Positions 43,688 through 55,789 of a DNA stretch of 64,000 bases are shown in pieces; position 1 is the stretch's first letter, and each line of letters begins with the position of its first letter. The translations under genes and the position numbers were made by a program. This stretch comes from Cephalotus follicularis. Its lineage: Eukaryota > Streptophyta > Magnoliopsida > Oxalidales > Cephalotaceae. Location: contig BDDD01001365.1 of NCBI GenBank assembly GCA_001972305.1, forward strand, positions 230,461-294,460. The letters run 5' to 3'. The notes beneath the pieces were generated by a model. The model did not search any database and was not told where the DNA came from. It was given only the letters and a program-made list of their open reading frames with translations.

Positions 43688-45193
43688 CTAGAACAAGTGC
43701 GGGTAGCGTTCTCGGACATCCCCCTCACGCTCCCAAGTTGCTTCATCAGGTCGGTGGAACTGCCATTGAACCTTGACGATGGAGATGGTTTGGTTCCTCA
43801 AAGTCTGCGTATTCCGATCAAGACTCCGCACAGGCAATTGCTCACAGGATAGGTCATCTCGCATTGGAACAGTATCATGATCCAGGACATGTGACAGGTC
43901 CGGGACATATTTCCTCAGCATAGATACATGGAAGACGTCGTGCACGTTCGACAGTGCGGGAGGTAAAGCAAGCTGGTAGGCGACCTCTCCGACTCTCTCC
44001 AAAATCTCGAAAGGACCAATGTAGCGAGGAGCTAATTTGCCCTTTCTCCCAAACCTTTGCACGTCCTTCCATGGTGAAACCTTCAAGAACACATGATCTC
44101 CCACACTGAAGGTTAAAGGCCTTCTCTTGACACTGTCCGCATAGCTCTTCTGCCGGCTCTGAGCAGCAAGCAACTTCTCCTTGATCGACCTGATCTTCTC
44201 TGAAGTTTCCTCCACCAACTCAGTCCCGAATAAAGGTCGCTCCCTGACCTCATCCCAACACACAGGAGATCTGCACTTCCTCCCATACAGTGCCTCAAAC
44301 GGTGCCATACCGATACTGGAATAATAGCTATTATTGTAAGAGAACTCTATCAGAGGAATGTGACCCTCCCAAGTACCAGCAAAATCAATAATTCACGCCC
44401 ATAGCATATCCTCCAAGGTCTGGATGGTACGCACAGACTGCCCATCGGTCTGAGGGTGGAAGGCAGTACTCAGGTTCAGCTTCGTCCCGAAAGCTGTATG
44501 AATTCTCTTCCAGAAGTTGGAAGTGAAGATGACACCTCTATCACATAGAATGCTGAGTGGAACACCGTGTAGCCTCACTATCTCCTTTACATACAAACCA
44601 GCTAGCTTGCTCACAGAATCAGTAACATGTGTAGGCAGAAATTACGCTGATTTGGTGAGTCTGTCCACGACAACCCATACGGCGTTGTGACGGTTCCGAG
44701 TCAGAGGAAAACCCGAAACAAAATCCATTATAACATGTTCCCACTTCCACTCAAGAATGGGCAAAGGTTGTAGCAAACCTGCCGGTCTCTGGTGGTCGGC
44801 CTTAACTGTCTGGCAAGTCAAACACTTTACCACATACTCGGCGATCTCCCGCTTCATGTCGGGCCACCAGTAGCACTTCTTCATGTCTTGATACATTTTA
44901 GTACTACCAGGATGAATACTGTACAGAGATTTATGAGCCACGCGAAGTAGTTCATCCTTGAACCTCGGTTCGTTCGGAAGACACACACGTCCCCGATACC
45001 TCAGAATACCATCAGCATGCACTCGAAAATCAGACTCCGAATCCAGGTTCTCTCAGATCCGCTGCAATTCAGGATCATGTGGTTGTGCATCCCTGATGTG
45101 ATCCAGTAACATAGGCTATACTCTCATGTAAGCTAGAAAGATCCCCGGTGACTGATTAAACGGAGACCATTCTTGGAAGTCTTCCAACATCTT
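43688..45193 (-). pseudogene. pol: T8 integrase and C-terminal tail
   Basis: Zinc site complete (HKSLYSIHPG ... CLTCQ). Core: HVIMDFVSGF is present; VCDRD reads LCDRG but keeps the first Asp; GQSER reads GQSVR, so the catalytic Glu is Val. The tail ends TWEREGDVRERYPHLF at 43688. In-frame stops lie near 45110, 45050, 44640 and 44391; at least three agree with C-to-T changes when compared with T7. No frameshift. Confidence 0.92.
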
Positions 45194-46504
45194 CCATTAC
45201 GACCCCATCGCACTGGCAAGCATAGCCTTGCGGCTCAAGGCATCAGCGACCACATTCGCTTTCCCCGGGTGGTACTGGACACTGCAATCATAGTCATTAA
45301 AGAATTCCACCCACCTGTGCTGCCTCATGTTCAGTATGTCCTGACAAAATAGGTACCTCAAGCTTTTATGATCGGTAAAGATCTCAAACTGCGCCCCATA
45401 AAGATAGTGCCTCCACTTCTGAAGGGCGAAGACAATAGCTGCAAGCTCAAGGTCATGAGTCGAGTAGTTTTCTTCATACGGCTTTAGCTTCCTTGAGGCA
45501 TATGCAATCACTCTGCCTCGCTGTATCAATACACAGCCCAAACCCTTACCTCATGCATCACTATAGGCTGCAAAGCCTTCATTACCATCAGGTAACGCCA
45601 AGACAGGAGCGAAAACCAACCGGTCCTTCAGTTCACAAAAACTAGCCCCACAATCTTCGTCCCAGATAAAAGGAGTCTTCTTCTGGGTCAGCCTGGTCAA
45701 GGGCTCGGCTATCCGAGAAAAGTTCTGGATGAACCTCTGGTAATATCCCGCCAAACCAAGGAAATTGCGCACTTCTGTCACATTCTTCAGTTGTGGCCAG
45801 TCCTGCACCACCTCAGTCTTTGACGGATCCACCATCAAACCCTCTCCAGATACAATGTGACTGAGAAAGATCACTTGGTCAAGCCAGAACTCACACTTGC
45901 CAAACATGGCATACAACCAGTGTTCTCTGAGAACTTGCAGTACTAGCCTCAGATGATGAGCGTGCTCCTCCTCGCTCCTCGAATATACCAGTATATCATC
46001 AATAAACACTACAACGAACTGGTCCAGGTATGGTCGAAATACGTCATTCATCAATGACATAAAAGCTGCCGGTGCATTGCTAACACCAAACGGCATCACC
46101 AGGAACTCCTAATGACCATACCGTGTCCGGAAGGCAGTCTTCTCAATGTCTCCTTCCCTTACTCTCAGTTGGTGATAACCTGATCTCAAGTCGAGCTTGG
46201 AAAACACCCTCGATCCTTGCAACTGATCAAATAACTCCTCAATGTGGGGTAAAGGATACTTGTTCTTGATAGTTGCCTTGTTCAACATTCTATAGTCGAT
46301 GCAGAGCCTCATCGACCCATCCTTCTTCTTGACAAACAGTACAGGCGCACCCCACGGAGAAACACTGGGTCTAACAAAACCCTTATCAATCAGGTCTTGT
46401 AACTGTAACTTTAGCTCTCGCAACTCAGTAGGAGCCATCCGATAGGGTGATTTAGAGATAGGAGCCATTCCAGGAACAAGATCAATAACGAACTCCATAC
46501 TCCT
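45194..46504 (-). pseudogene. pol: T8 reverse transcriptase and RNase H
   Basis: RT from 46498: [42 protein letters not shown] with Asp codons at 46000-45995; [11 protein letters not shown]; RNase H with [18 protein letters not shown] and [14 protein letters not shown]. Stops at about 46502, 46107 (TAT to TAG), 45547 and 45194 (CAA to TAA). All pieces are in one frame, so damage is by point changes only. Confidence 0.93.
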
Positions 46505-47893
46505 CTACGGCGGTAAGGATCCCAAGTCATCAGGGAACACATCCGGAAATTCATACACAACTAGAATTTCCTCCAAGCTCAAGCCTTTCTCCTTCCTTCG
46601 ATCAATAACATAGGCCAGATATCCCTCGCATCCCTTCTCTAGGTATCTCGATGCTCGAATAAAAGATATGATCGGTGTTGAGAACCCTTTGACAACAGAA
46701 GTCGACTCTGGAACCTCTGTCTGAGCAAGTACAAAAATTCTACCTTTTGCGATGCCCTTGCCGGTATCTCTCCTCTGTGACGGTCCCGCCGACGCACCGC
46801 TGCTACTCCCCGGTCCAGTAGCTGCTGTAGTAGGATTCTTTGGACAGTCCTTCACTGAATGACCAGGTTCCCCGCACCTCAAGCACCAACCATTAAACCT
46901 CCAGCAATCTTTTTGTTGGTGGCCTGTACGACCACAGTAAAAGCATCCTCCAGATCTAGCATTACTCCCCTGGCTGGGAGTACCCTGTGAAGCTGTCTGC
47001 TGAGACTTGTTCTTCGATGACTTTGTCGGAGAACCACCATCTTGCCACTTTGACGATGCCGGTCGGGACTGTGTAGGACTCCGTTTACTCTCCTTTGCAC
47101 GAGCTCTCTCAGCCCGGTCCTCACTGGATATCGTCTCCAACAGTCTTTCTTTCTGAGCAACCTCCACAAAAGTCCTCAGCTCCATAGCTCTAATCCTTGA
47201 TCGAAGATCCGGTTGCAAGCCTCTCAGGAATCTCCGAATCTTCTTTTCTTCGTCAGCTACCAGATAAGGTGAATGTCTGGCTAGCTCCATGAACCTGGCC
47301 TGGTACTCGGCCACAGTCATCTCCCCTTGACGCAGCTCCAAGAGCTCCGTCTCTCGCCGTTCTTGCTCAATACATGGAACATAAGTCTCCAGGAACTCTG
47401 TCTGGAATCTGTCCCAAGTGCTGTCCAACCCCTGTGATTCCCACTTTGCTTTAACCATTTCCCACCAATGAGTGGCCTCACCCCATAGGCGGTACACCAC
47501 AAACTTCAGTTTCTGGGCATCGGTACAGTCCATCACCTCAAAGATCTTCTCCAGGTCTTGCAGCCATCTCTCATCAATCGTAGCATCAAGTTCTCCCTTG
47601 AAGCTGGGTGGATTCAGCCTCATGAACTTCTCAATATCTCTCCCAAAATTGTTACCATCCTCTCCCAGGCAGTGGTCGGGAGCCCTATGTTGCGGTCGAG
47701 CTTGCGCGTGGTAGTGGCGCATCTCCTACGCATTAGCCCTGTTAAAATCCATCTGTTGCTGAAAATAGTCTGCAATCCGAGCCATCGGATCTCTGTCATC
47801 TTGGGGAATATTCATCCCTTGCAGAACATTTGCCTCTTCAGGGGCATTAGCTCCAGCAGCTCTAGCCCTAGCTCGAGTTCTCCTTCGGTCCAT
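46505..47893 (-). pseudogene. gag: T8 gag fused in frame to the post-protease linker
   Basis: ATG at 47893 (MDRRRTRARARAAG). One stop near 47724, then 405 open codons: capsid (FMRLNPPSFKGELDATIDE, VAEYQARFMELARHSPY) and two intact CCHC knuckles (CFYCGRTGHQQKDC and CLRCGEPGHSVKDC). After VPESTSVV the frame jumps to KGFSTPIISFIRASR, which in T7 lies beyond the protease. About 380 bp with the DPGASHSF active site are missing, and the reading frame is kept (junction near 46693). Ends at SLPP followed by a stop. Confidence 0.93.
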
Positions 47894-47987
47894 TTTCCTA
47901 TAAGAAGGTTGACGGTCAGTCACGACTTTAGGAAAACAATTCATTAATTGCCAAGGAAAGTATCCTAGCTAAGCATATATGGAATAT

Positions 47988-47999
47988 GCTCAGATACCA
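47988..47999 (-). other. T8 primer binding site
   Basis: Minus strand TGGTATCTGAGC, one mismatch to the usual initiator tRNA-Met complement, four bases from the LTR end. Confidence 0.9.
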
Positions 48000-48003
48000 C
48001 TAT

Positions 48004-50817
48004 TGTCACACCCCGTTTAAGAGAAACGTAACATTAAAGCAGTAAAGGCAATTAATATAAAATACAGCTCATGCAAAACCATAAAAATTTAAACTTTTAA
48101 CAAACTATCAGTTGCGGAAGCATAAAATATCCATAAGCTGTAAACCCGTAGCGTGCATCCCATACTACACGCTACCCAAAACAACCAAGATTGTTAATTG
48201 CCCGCAAACGGAGCGTGAAACACAGTACAAGATTTAAATCCATCACAAGTTACATCCGTAAAAATGGTACATCAGAAATCCTTAAACAATTCAGTTATTA
48301 CATAATAGGAGAGTAGTAAAACTAAGAACAACATAACGCTTGCTCTTCGTCCATGTCAGTCCAAGCGGTCCACTGCATCAATCTGTAAAGTAGGGGGTTA
48401 GCCTTTGTCCTCACTCGGCTAAGTCATAAAAGTAGCTCGGGATCAATATGATGCATGTCATGATATGAATGCATAAATGATGCAGTGCAGTGGAGACCCC
48501 AGTTTATATACATATTAAAAAATATATATATATATAACAGTACAGTAAAATATCAGTGGGGCGTATATATATTGTGCGATATATGTATGCAACAACAGTA
48601 CAGTAGTAACCCGGCCAGGGCTACATCAACATCACAGGAATGTCCGAAAAGGACCAACATGCAGTACAGGATGTCCACATAGGACCACAACAATAGGCAG
48701 TATGTGTAGCACCGCCAACTCCTGGCCCCACGCTACACTCCCACTTCGGTCCCTACATCAGGCAACCGAGTGAGGCAACAGTACAGTGAGTTACCTAGCC
48801 ATGCTCCTGGCCCCTAGGTCAACCCTACCACTAGCCGGCACTGGCAGCCTCCGCCATGAAACTAGTGGCTCACGCACAAACACATAACAATTCACAGAGC
48901 AAACAGTGAATTCAAGCAGTAACAGTACAGTAAACAGGACAGTAGTGATCGTTTAGATCCATAACAGGCAAGTTATTTACAAAATGTTTCAAAAGTGACA
49001 ACATTTGAAATAATGCATTTTCAGTAGAAAATACTTCAAAACAGATTCAGTAGTGGAAATCGCTTTCCAAAGATGTTTGAAAATACGATATCAATATTCG
49101 TTTTATACTCAAAATAGCAGTTTCAATTCACATATGCATTTCTAAAGCAACAACACATTAGAAATCATAATTCGAGTACAAAAAGTACAAACAGGCAGTA
49201 AAACAGTATATGTGCAATGCATACAGATGCTCAAATGCACCCTAACAGGAATCGGAATCGCTTCGTATCGTTAGATGAAGAAATCTCCAAACAGTACCCA
49301 AAAGACGTCGATGTCCATTAAAAGGCATCGATATCTTTGTCCATTAACGTCGATGTCCAAGTCTGTAGTGCCAGCGCGTTCTACTGCAGAAGGCGTCGAT
49401 GTCCATTTCATGCGCGTTGACGCTCAAGGTCTGGAACCTTAGAACGGCAGCGTATTGTTCACGGCATCGACGCGTTAAGGTAGGAACCTTAGGCATCGAC
49501 ATGTAATACGTCAAAACCCAACCAGATAGCCTAAGGCATCGATGTCTTCCCGTAGATGTCGATCCCTTTCACATCAGTAACAAGGCAAAACACAAAAGAC
49601 GTCGATGTTCAATAAAAGGCATCGATGTCAATCGATCAACAGTCGTCTTCTTCCTCACGACTTAACACACAGTAGCCATTACAACCCATAATCAAGCACA
49701 ATAATAGGTAATCACGGCATGAAACCAACATGCAGATACTCATTACCTATCTAGCATATCATGGCATCAATCTAGTGACAAAATCAGTTCAGGAATCATG
49801 CATTTCATACACCCAAAATCATAGACCATGCATGAATATCAATATCAAGATTACACTTATGGCTTTCCCCTACCTTTTGTTCCACGTTAGGAACTGTAAA
49901 GTCCACCTCTTTGCGTTCCAAACTATTCACAGCAGCCTTTAGGTCCTTCCCGTTGCTGCAAGTCACCAGCTCCAAGCTCCAACCAAGCTTTAACAATGGT
50001 GATTTGGTTTTTCTCTCCGTAACTCTCTGTTTCTTACCCTCACTGTGTCTCTCTCAAGTGTCTGGTTCTTTCTCAATTACTAACAGCCGAAGGTAAGGGG
50101 TGAAGGCTATCTTTTATGCACTCATCCTCGTTTCTTCTTCCTCTGTGTTTGTTTGCAGGTCACATGTGTCTAGGACACTCCCCCACCTCTGCATGCAGTA
50201 GCTGGGTTCGTTTCTCAGTCCTTGTCTTCAGCCTTTGCGCCAGACAAAGCCATAGTCCATCTAACCATCCATTCCCAGCACACATGTCCCTTTCTTCTTG
50301 TACTTGTTGCATGTACACACTCATGCCACACTTGTCCTCATAACTTCAGTCATGTAGGTTAGGGAGTAATGTGCATGCCCAACACGTCCTAACTCATGCT
50401 TCAAGGCACCTACAAAAAGGCCCTAACTAGATTCCCCTTGCACGTTATTGTCAGCAGAGTAACATGCCTGGCATTCGAAGTTAACACGTCGACGTCTTTC
50501 CAAGGACGTCGATGTCTTTCACCATTTTACACGAGGACGTCAATGTCTTCGTACGCATCGATGTGCATGTGTATGCAGCTATGTGCGCCCTTTTGCCTCA
50601 AGGACGTCGACGTGATTCCAAAGGCATCGACGCGTTTCCCCCAGAACAGCGTCGGTGTAGCCTTTCAACATTCTTTTAGCATATAACTTTGAAATTCAAC
50701 ATTATAGGAATTTTGGGAAACATCACCAAATTTGAAAAGTCCATCATTTTATTAATTCCACAAATAAAGTACAAGTACATTGTGAAATTACATTACATGA
50801 AAATCTCGGGCGTTACA
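48004..50817 (-). repeat. T8 5' LTR
   Basis: 2814 bp, minus-strand TGTAACGCCCG to GGGTGTGACA. Acceptor-like CTACTTTACAG ends at 48383; donor-like AAAAG/GTAGGGG with GT at 49873-49872; TATA-like TGCATAAAAG at 50111-50120. Clusters at 49307-49650 and about 50486-50640. No genes. Confidence 0.95.
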
Positions 50818-50822
50818 AACTG

Positions 50823-51279
50823 ACTCCCACTTCGCTTTGACCATCTCCCACCACTGAGTGGCCTCTCCCCATAGACGGTACACAGCAAACCTCAGCTTCT
50901 GAGTACCGGTACAGTCCATCACTTCAAAAATCTTCTCCAAGTCTTGAAGCCATCTTTCAGCAATCGTAGCATCAATCTCTCCCCGAAAGCTTGGTGGATT
51001 CTGTCTCATAAACCTTTCGATGTCCCTTCCAAACTGACTACTATCCTCTCTCGGGCAGTGATCGGGAGCTCTATGTTACGGCCGAGCTTGCGCGTAGTAC
51101 TGGCGCATCTCCTCCGCATTAGCCATGTTAAAGGCCATCTGTTGCTGGAAGTAATCCGCAATCCGGGTCATCGGGTCCCTATCATCTTGGGGGACATTCA
51201 CTCCTTGCGGCATATTTGTTTCCTCAGGGGCATTGGCTCCAGCAGCTCTAGCCCTACCACGTGTTCTCCTTCGGTCCAT
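50823..51279 (-). pseudogene. gag: T7 gag, N-terminal part
   Basis: ATG at 51279 begins MDRRRTRGRARAAG; a stop (CAA to TAA) lies near 51073. The capsid follows: FMRQNPPSFRGEIDATIAE, YRLWGEATQWWEMVKAKW, then the AACTG point where T8 is inserted. Removing T8 and one AACTG rejoins the frame with 41109 and below, which confirms the insertion. Confidence 0.94.
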
Positions 51280-51374
51280 TTGTTCCTATAAGAAGGATGA
51301 CGGTTAGTCACGACTTTAGGAAGCAATTTATTGATTGCCAAGGAAAGTATCCTAGCTAAGCATATATGGAATAT

Positions 51375-51386
51375 GCTTTGATACCA
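51375..51386 (-). other. T7 primer binding site, one base changed
   Basis: Minus strand TGGTATCAAAGC, one mismatch from TGGTATCAGAGC, three bases after the LTR end. Confidence 0.88.
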
Positions 51387-51389
51387 CGT

Positions 51390-52578
51390 TGTCACACCCT
51401 GATTCCAACATTAAGACAACATATAAAGCAGTAAGGCAATCAACATAATATATAATCCAGCTCATGCAAATTTACCAATAAATAAATTTCTCGATAGCGG
51501 AAGCATTCATGTAAAAGCTGAATTTAAACATACATCACGTATCCCATACTACGTGATGCTCAACAAGTTTATATATAAACCCTCATCATTGTTGATCACC
51601 CAAAACGGAGCGTGATAATACAGTACGAGATAACAAATAACCCATGTTACAATAATCGGATTAACATGACCAATGTTCATTAATTCAGTACATAAAATAA
51701 AAGGAACAACTCAGTCCTCTCCATAAGTCTCCTTGAATGCTCCATATCACATCCACTCCATCAATCTGTTACAGTAGGGGGTTAGCCTTTGTCCTCACTC
51801 GGCTAAGTAGAAAGTTTATGTATACAGTTCAAGGTCAAGGTAATGCGTATCATGAATGAATGTATAGTGATGCAGTATGACATGTAATTTTCACAATAAC
51901 TATATCTCCGTATGTACATACAAAAATATGTGCATGTTCACAGTACAAGTATAACCTCATAAGTTATATCAACACCAGCAGTAAATATGTCCCAAAAGGA
52001 ACCAGACAAACCAATCGTCATAACCGTCACCACCTCCTGGCCCCAACGTCATGCACTCCTACCCCATCCCCGTTTGCGAACGGTTTTGGAGCAAGTCCTC
52101 CGTATGTTGCTTAGCACGACGGCTAAACCAACAGCAAGTTACTAGCACAGTGGCTAAGTAATCAGCAGGTTATCAACACAGCGGCTAATAATCAACAGAC
52201 ACAAAAATTGCACAGTACAAGTCAAGCAATAAAATATAATTACTTGATCAAATATATATTTGGTTCAAATATATTACTCCGTTCACAAGTTGTGATAAGT
52301 TATAAAACTTAAAACAATACATTTGATTTTGTGTAACCAAACCTTTAAAAAATTTCTCCGTCTTTGGAAATACTTCCCCATTCAGTTCAAAAATATATAA
52401 AATCATACGTTGACAAATATACATTTTCGTACAATAATGATTGAAATAATCATGCAAGGTTTTCAAAATTGTTAACACATTTAGAAATCAACCATAAAGT
52501 AATTCACCGTACAGTAGCAGTTCAGATGCAAGGCAAACATATGCTCAGAATGCACCTAGGGTTGTTGGAGATTATCCT
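51390..52578 (-). repeat. T7 5' LTR, part next to the primer site
   Basis: Matches 34388-35576 of the 3' LTR. It is interrupted by T9 at ATCCT (52574-52578). It holds the acceptor-like CTGTAACAG block (near 51765) and no gene. Confidence 0.95.
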
Positions 52579-54491
52579 TGTAATAACCGCAAATTCAATT
52601 CGTGTACATTGTAATATTTTAATAAAATGTGCACTCATTTGAATTTAATGTCCCATTATTATAATTTCGGTGATTGGCAATTGCTTGGGATGAAAGGATG
52701 TACAATTGGTGAAGTATCAAACTTAAGAAACCCTAAAACAGCATCCGACAGCTGACTTTCACAGGGGACCAGTCGACTGTCTGAGGCGTGAGTGGACAGT
52801 CGACTGGACAATGCATCCAGTCGACTGGATCGGTACAGAACAGGTGTCTGTGCAGGCCTGTTAGACTGAACCAAGGGGGCATTGCATGGGGGACAGGTGT
52901 TGAGCGAGGTCACCACCTGCCAGGGCATGCACAAAGGCATGCTTGCATGTCCTCTATCCTCTCTGCAAATTGTAGACCTGCAACCTGTAAAAACATTAGA
53001 AGAGAAAAGGTGAGAAAGAGATAGAAAGAAGAGAGGAAAAGAAATGCATGTGATGAGAGAGGGAGGAGTTTAAGGACTCTGGTGAATTCAAGGTCCCTGA
53101 GCCCTATATCAGCTGTGCATGAGCTGAGAGTGAGTGTTAGAAACACTAAAAATTGAGGAGAGTTGCTGGGATTATTGGAGCTTGCATTGAGGATTAGGAG
53201 TAGAGCTCAAAGACTTGGAAGCTTAGACTTTTCCTGGTAAGTTCAATTCGAGCTCCCTGCTTAAGTAGTACTGTTAATGATGCAACTAGGGAGGTTAGTT
53301 ATCTTCTATAATGGTTAAGAATCAACAACTTCAAGAATTGAAATAGAATGTGATAATGGTTCAAGTATACATGGAGATTATACCTCTAATTGGATTATAG
53401 TTGTTGTTAATGTCAGGATGTATGCTTACTGGTTTCCTTAAGTATGTATATACCTTCTGTCAACACAGTAATCCGAAATTGAATGATATTTGACAAGGAG
53501 TTAAACAGGGAAAGTTGTAAAATGGAAGTTAAGACTTATGGAAGTTGTAATAAACTGCTGTTGATGTAGTAATTGCGTTTGGATAGATTAGTCGACCTAC
53601 TAATTAGGTGACTGAAACTCTAAACCTGCATGTATAGATTATATTCTACTGGATTGAAGGATTGTTGGTTGAAAAGACTTGGAAACTCAAAGAGAAAGAT
53701 CATTCCAATTGATCTTGGGATAGCAAATTAAGGTAGGGGTAACGATATGTTTTGGAAGATATGAGCATGCATATCATGTATGTTTACTTTTCTGCATTAT
53801 TGCATGTGTGATTGGATTGGTATTAGAGATTGAAAATTGCAAACTGCCACCGCCTGCATTTTTTGGGCAGAAGCAGTCGACTGTTCTTCATTGCAGTCGA
53901 CTACTTAACCCTATCCAGTCGACTGTTCTTCATGGCAGTCGACTACTCAACCAAAGCGGCCGACTGTTCTTGAGAGCAGTCGACTGTCTTGGGTAAAAAT
54001 GGCTAATATAGGTTCTGTTGGACCTCAATTTTGAATGTAATTATCTTGGCCTCAATATGGATAATTAGAACAGTCAATCCTGGCCTCATATACAATTACA
54101 TTGCAAAACTAAACAATGTACGCACTCCTTGTGAGAGTTGCATATGAATGACTATGAAATGCTATTCTTTGTGAATCCTTGCATTGCTACTGTATTGTGA
54201 TATTGTTACTGTATATGCTGCCTTACATTAGTATATACTGTTTTGGTGCTATTCAACACCATTACCACTTATATTTCAATGATTGAAACCAACTATGGGT
54301 TATGTACCCAAACTGTGATATCAACTATCATTTACAAATGAAAACCTATTGTTTAAAGAAATTACTGATTTTCCTCCTATGTGAGGTACCTACTGTTTTG
54401 TTTCCCAAATTGGAAACCACTACTGTATGCTTATATCTGATATCACCATATATGCTTGTCTATATTGGAATTTAAATAATGGGGTGTGACA
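52579..54491 (+). repeat. T9 5' LTR, internally deleted
   Basis: 1913 bp against 2763 bp for the 3' LTR. The missing part corresponds to about 61076-61920 and includes the acceptor-like site. Clusters near 52772-52830 and at 53876-53984 (cores 53876, 53896, 53918, 53938, 53959, 53979). TATA-like CCTATATCAG at 53103-53112; donor-like AAG/GT at 53733-53734. Confidence 0.94.
53876..53984 (+). repeat. Phased CAGTCGACTG cluster in T9 5' LTR
   Basis: Six cores with gaps of 20, 22, 20, 21 and 20. The 3' LTR copy (60548, 60568, 60590, 60611, 60631) has five cores and lacks exactly one 20-bp unit. Confidence 0.93.
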
Positions 54492-54494
54492 GCA

Positions 54495-54506
54495 TGGTAT
54501 CAGAGC
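54495..54506 (+). other. T9 primer binding site (initiator tRNA-Met)
   Basis: Exact TGGTATCAGAGC three bases after the LTR end. Confidence 0.94.
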
Positions 54507-54595
54507 ATATTCCATATATGCTAAGCTGGGATAAGTTTCTCAGAAATTAAGTGAAATGTTTCCTAATGATTTTGTCATTCCATATAGGAAACAGA

Positions 54596-55789
54596 ATGGA
54601 CCTACGAAGGGGAAGAAGGGGAAGGCATAGAGCCAACGAGGGGATCAATGCTCTGCCAGCACCTGAAAATGTTCCGCCAATGAATGAAGGACAGAATGTT
54701 CCTCCAGCCCAAGAAGAGATGAGTAATTTTGACCACCTGGATGATCTTTTTCGACAGCAAATGCAAGCCAATACAGCAAACATGGAACAAATCCGGCAAA
54801 TGTACAAGACTAACCGGGCATATAAGCAAGCACCTGAAGCTTGTCATGGCGGTGGATTCGGCTGAGATCTGGAGCGGTTCGTGAGACAGAATCCTCCGAC
54901 CTTCAATGGGGAGCTAAATGCTTCTGTAGCCGAACGATGGATTAAAGACCTGGAGAAAATATTTGCTGTCTTGGAATGCACTGATGATCAAAAGCTTAAT
55001 TTTGCTGTGTACCGCTTGTGGGGCGAGGCAACTTACTGGTGGGAAAGGACTGAAGCAAAATGAGAAACTCGTGGACTTGACAGGACTTGGGACAGATTTC
55101 AGTCTGAGTTTCTTGAGGCTTATGTACCACAGATTGAGCGTGATAGATGGGAGACAGAACTGATGGAGTTACGTCAAAGAGACATGACGGTAGCTTAGTA
55201 CCAGACTAGATTCGTGGAGCTAGCGCGGCATACACCTTATCTAGTGGAGGGTGAGTCACGGATGATCCGGAGGTTCCTGAAAGGCCTTCGACCAGATATC
55301 AGATCTAAATTGTTGATGTTCCAGCTGACCATTTTTGTTGATGTCGCTGAGAGAGCGATGATTCTAGAGGCTGACGCAAATGAGAGAAGGGCAGAACGGA
55401 CTCGTACTAATCAATCGAGGGACGTACAGTCACAGGGGCAGGGAAGCAATAATCCTGCTAAGTCAACAAAGTCTGATAACAGAGGTCAAGGAGGTTCTCG
55501 ACGCACACTATCAAGGACACCTGGCCGAAACAGTCAACAGAATGCAGGTGGATGTACTTTTTCTGGTCGTCAGAATCATGACGAGACTGAATGCTGGAAG
55601 AAGATGGGGAAATGCTTGAGGTGTGGTTCACAGGATCACCTAATGAGTAGTTGCCCAAAGATGAGAGATCAAGCACGCGGCCAACAGGGAAGTGCTGGTG
55701 CTAGTGGTAGTGTTGCGGCGGCTTAACCGCGGAGAGACACCGGAAAGGGGATTGTAAAAGGTAGGGTCTACACCTTATCTAAAGATGAT
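54596..55789 (+). pseudogene. gag: T9 gag
   Basis: ATG at 54596 (MDLRRGRRGRHRAN). Capsid segments VRQNPPTFNGELNASVAE, YRLWGEATYWWERTEAK, LMELRQRDMTVA and FLKGLRPDIRSKLLM are all in one frame. Stops: 54863 (CGA to TGA), 55061 (TGG to TGA), 55197, 55724 (CAA to TAA). The first knuckle CTFSGRQNHDETEC has lost its second cysteine; the second, CLRCGSQDHLMSSC, is intact. It is the fullest gag of this family in the window and served as reference for T3. Confidence 0.94.

Larger units (their letters stand above)
41115..50817 (-). mobile_element. T8, Tekay-like element inserted in T7 gag
   Basis: Perfect AACTG duplication at 41110-41114 and 50818-50822. LTRs 41115-43642 and 48004-50817. The whole gag-pol lies in one frame from 47893 to 43688 with no frameshift, interrupted only by stops and lacking the protease. 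One catalytic integrase residue is changed. Non-autonomous. Confidence 0.97.
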
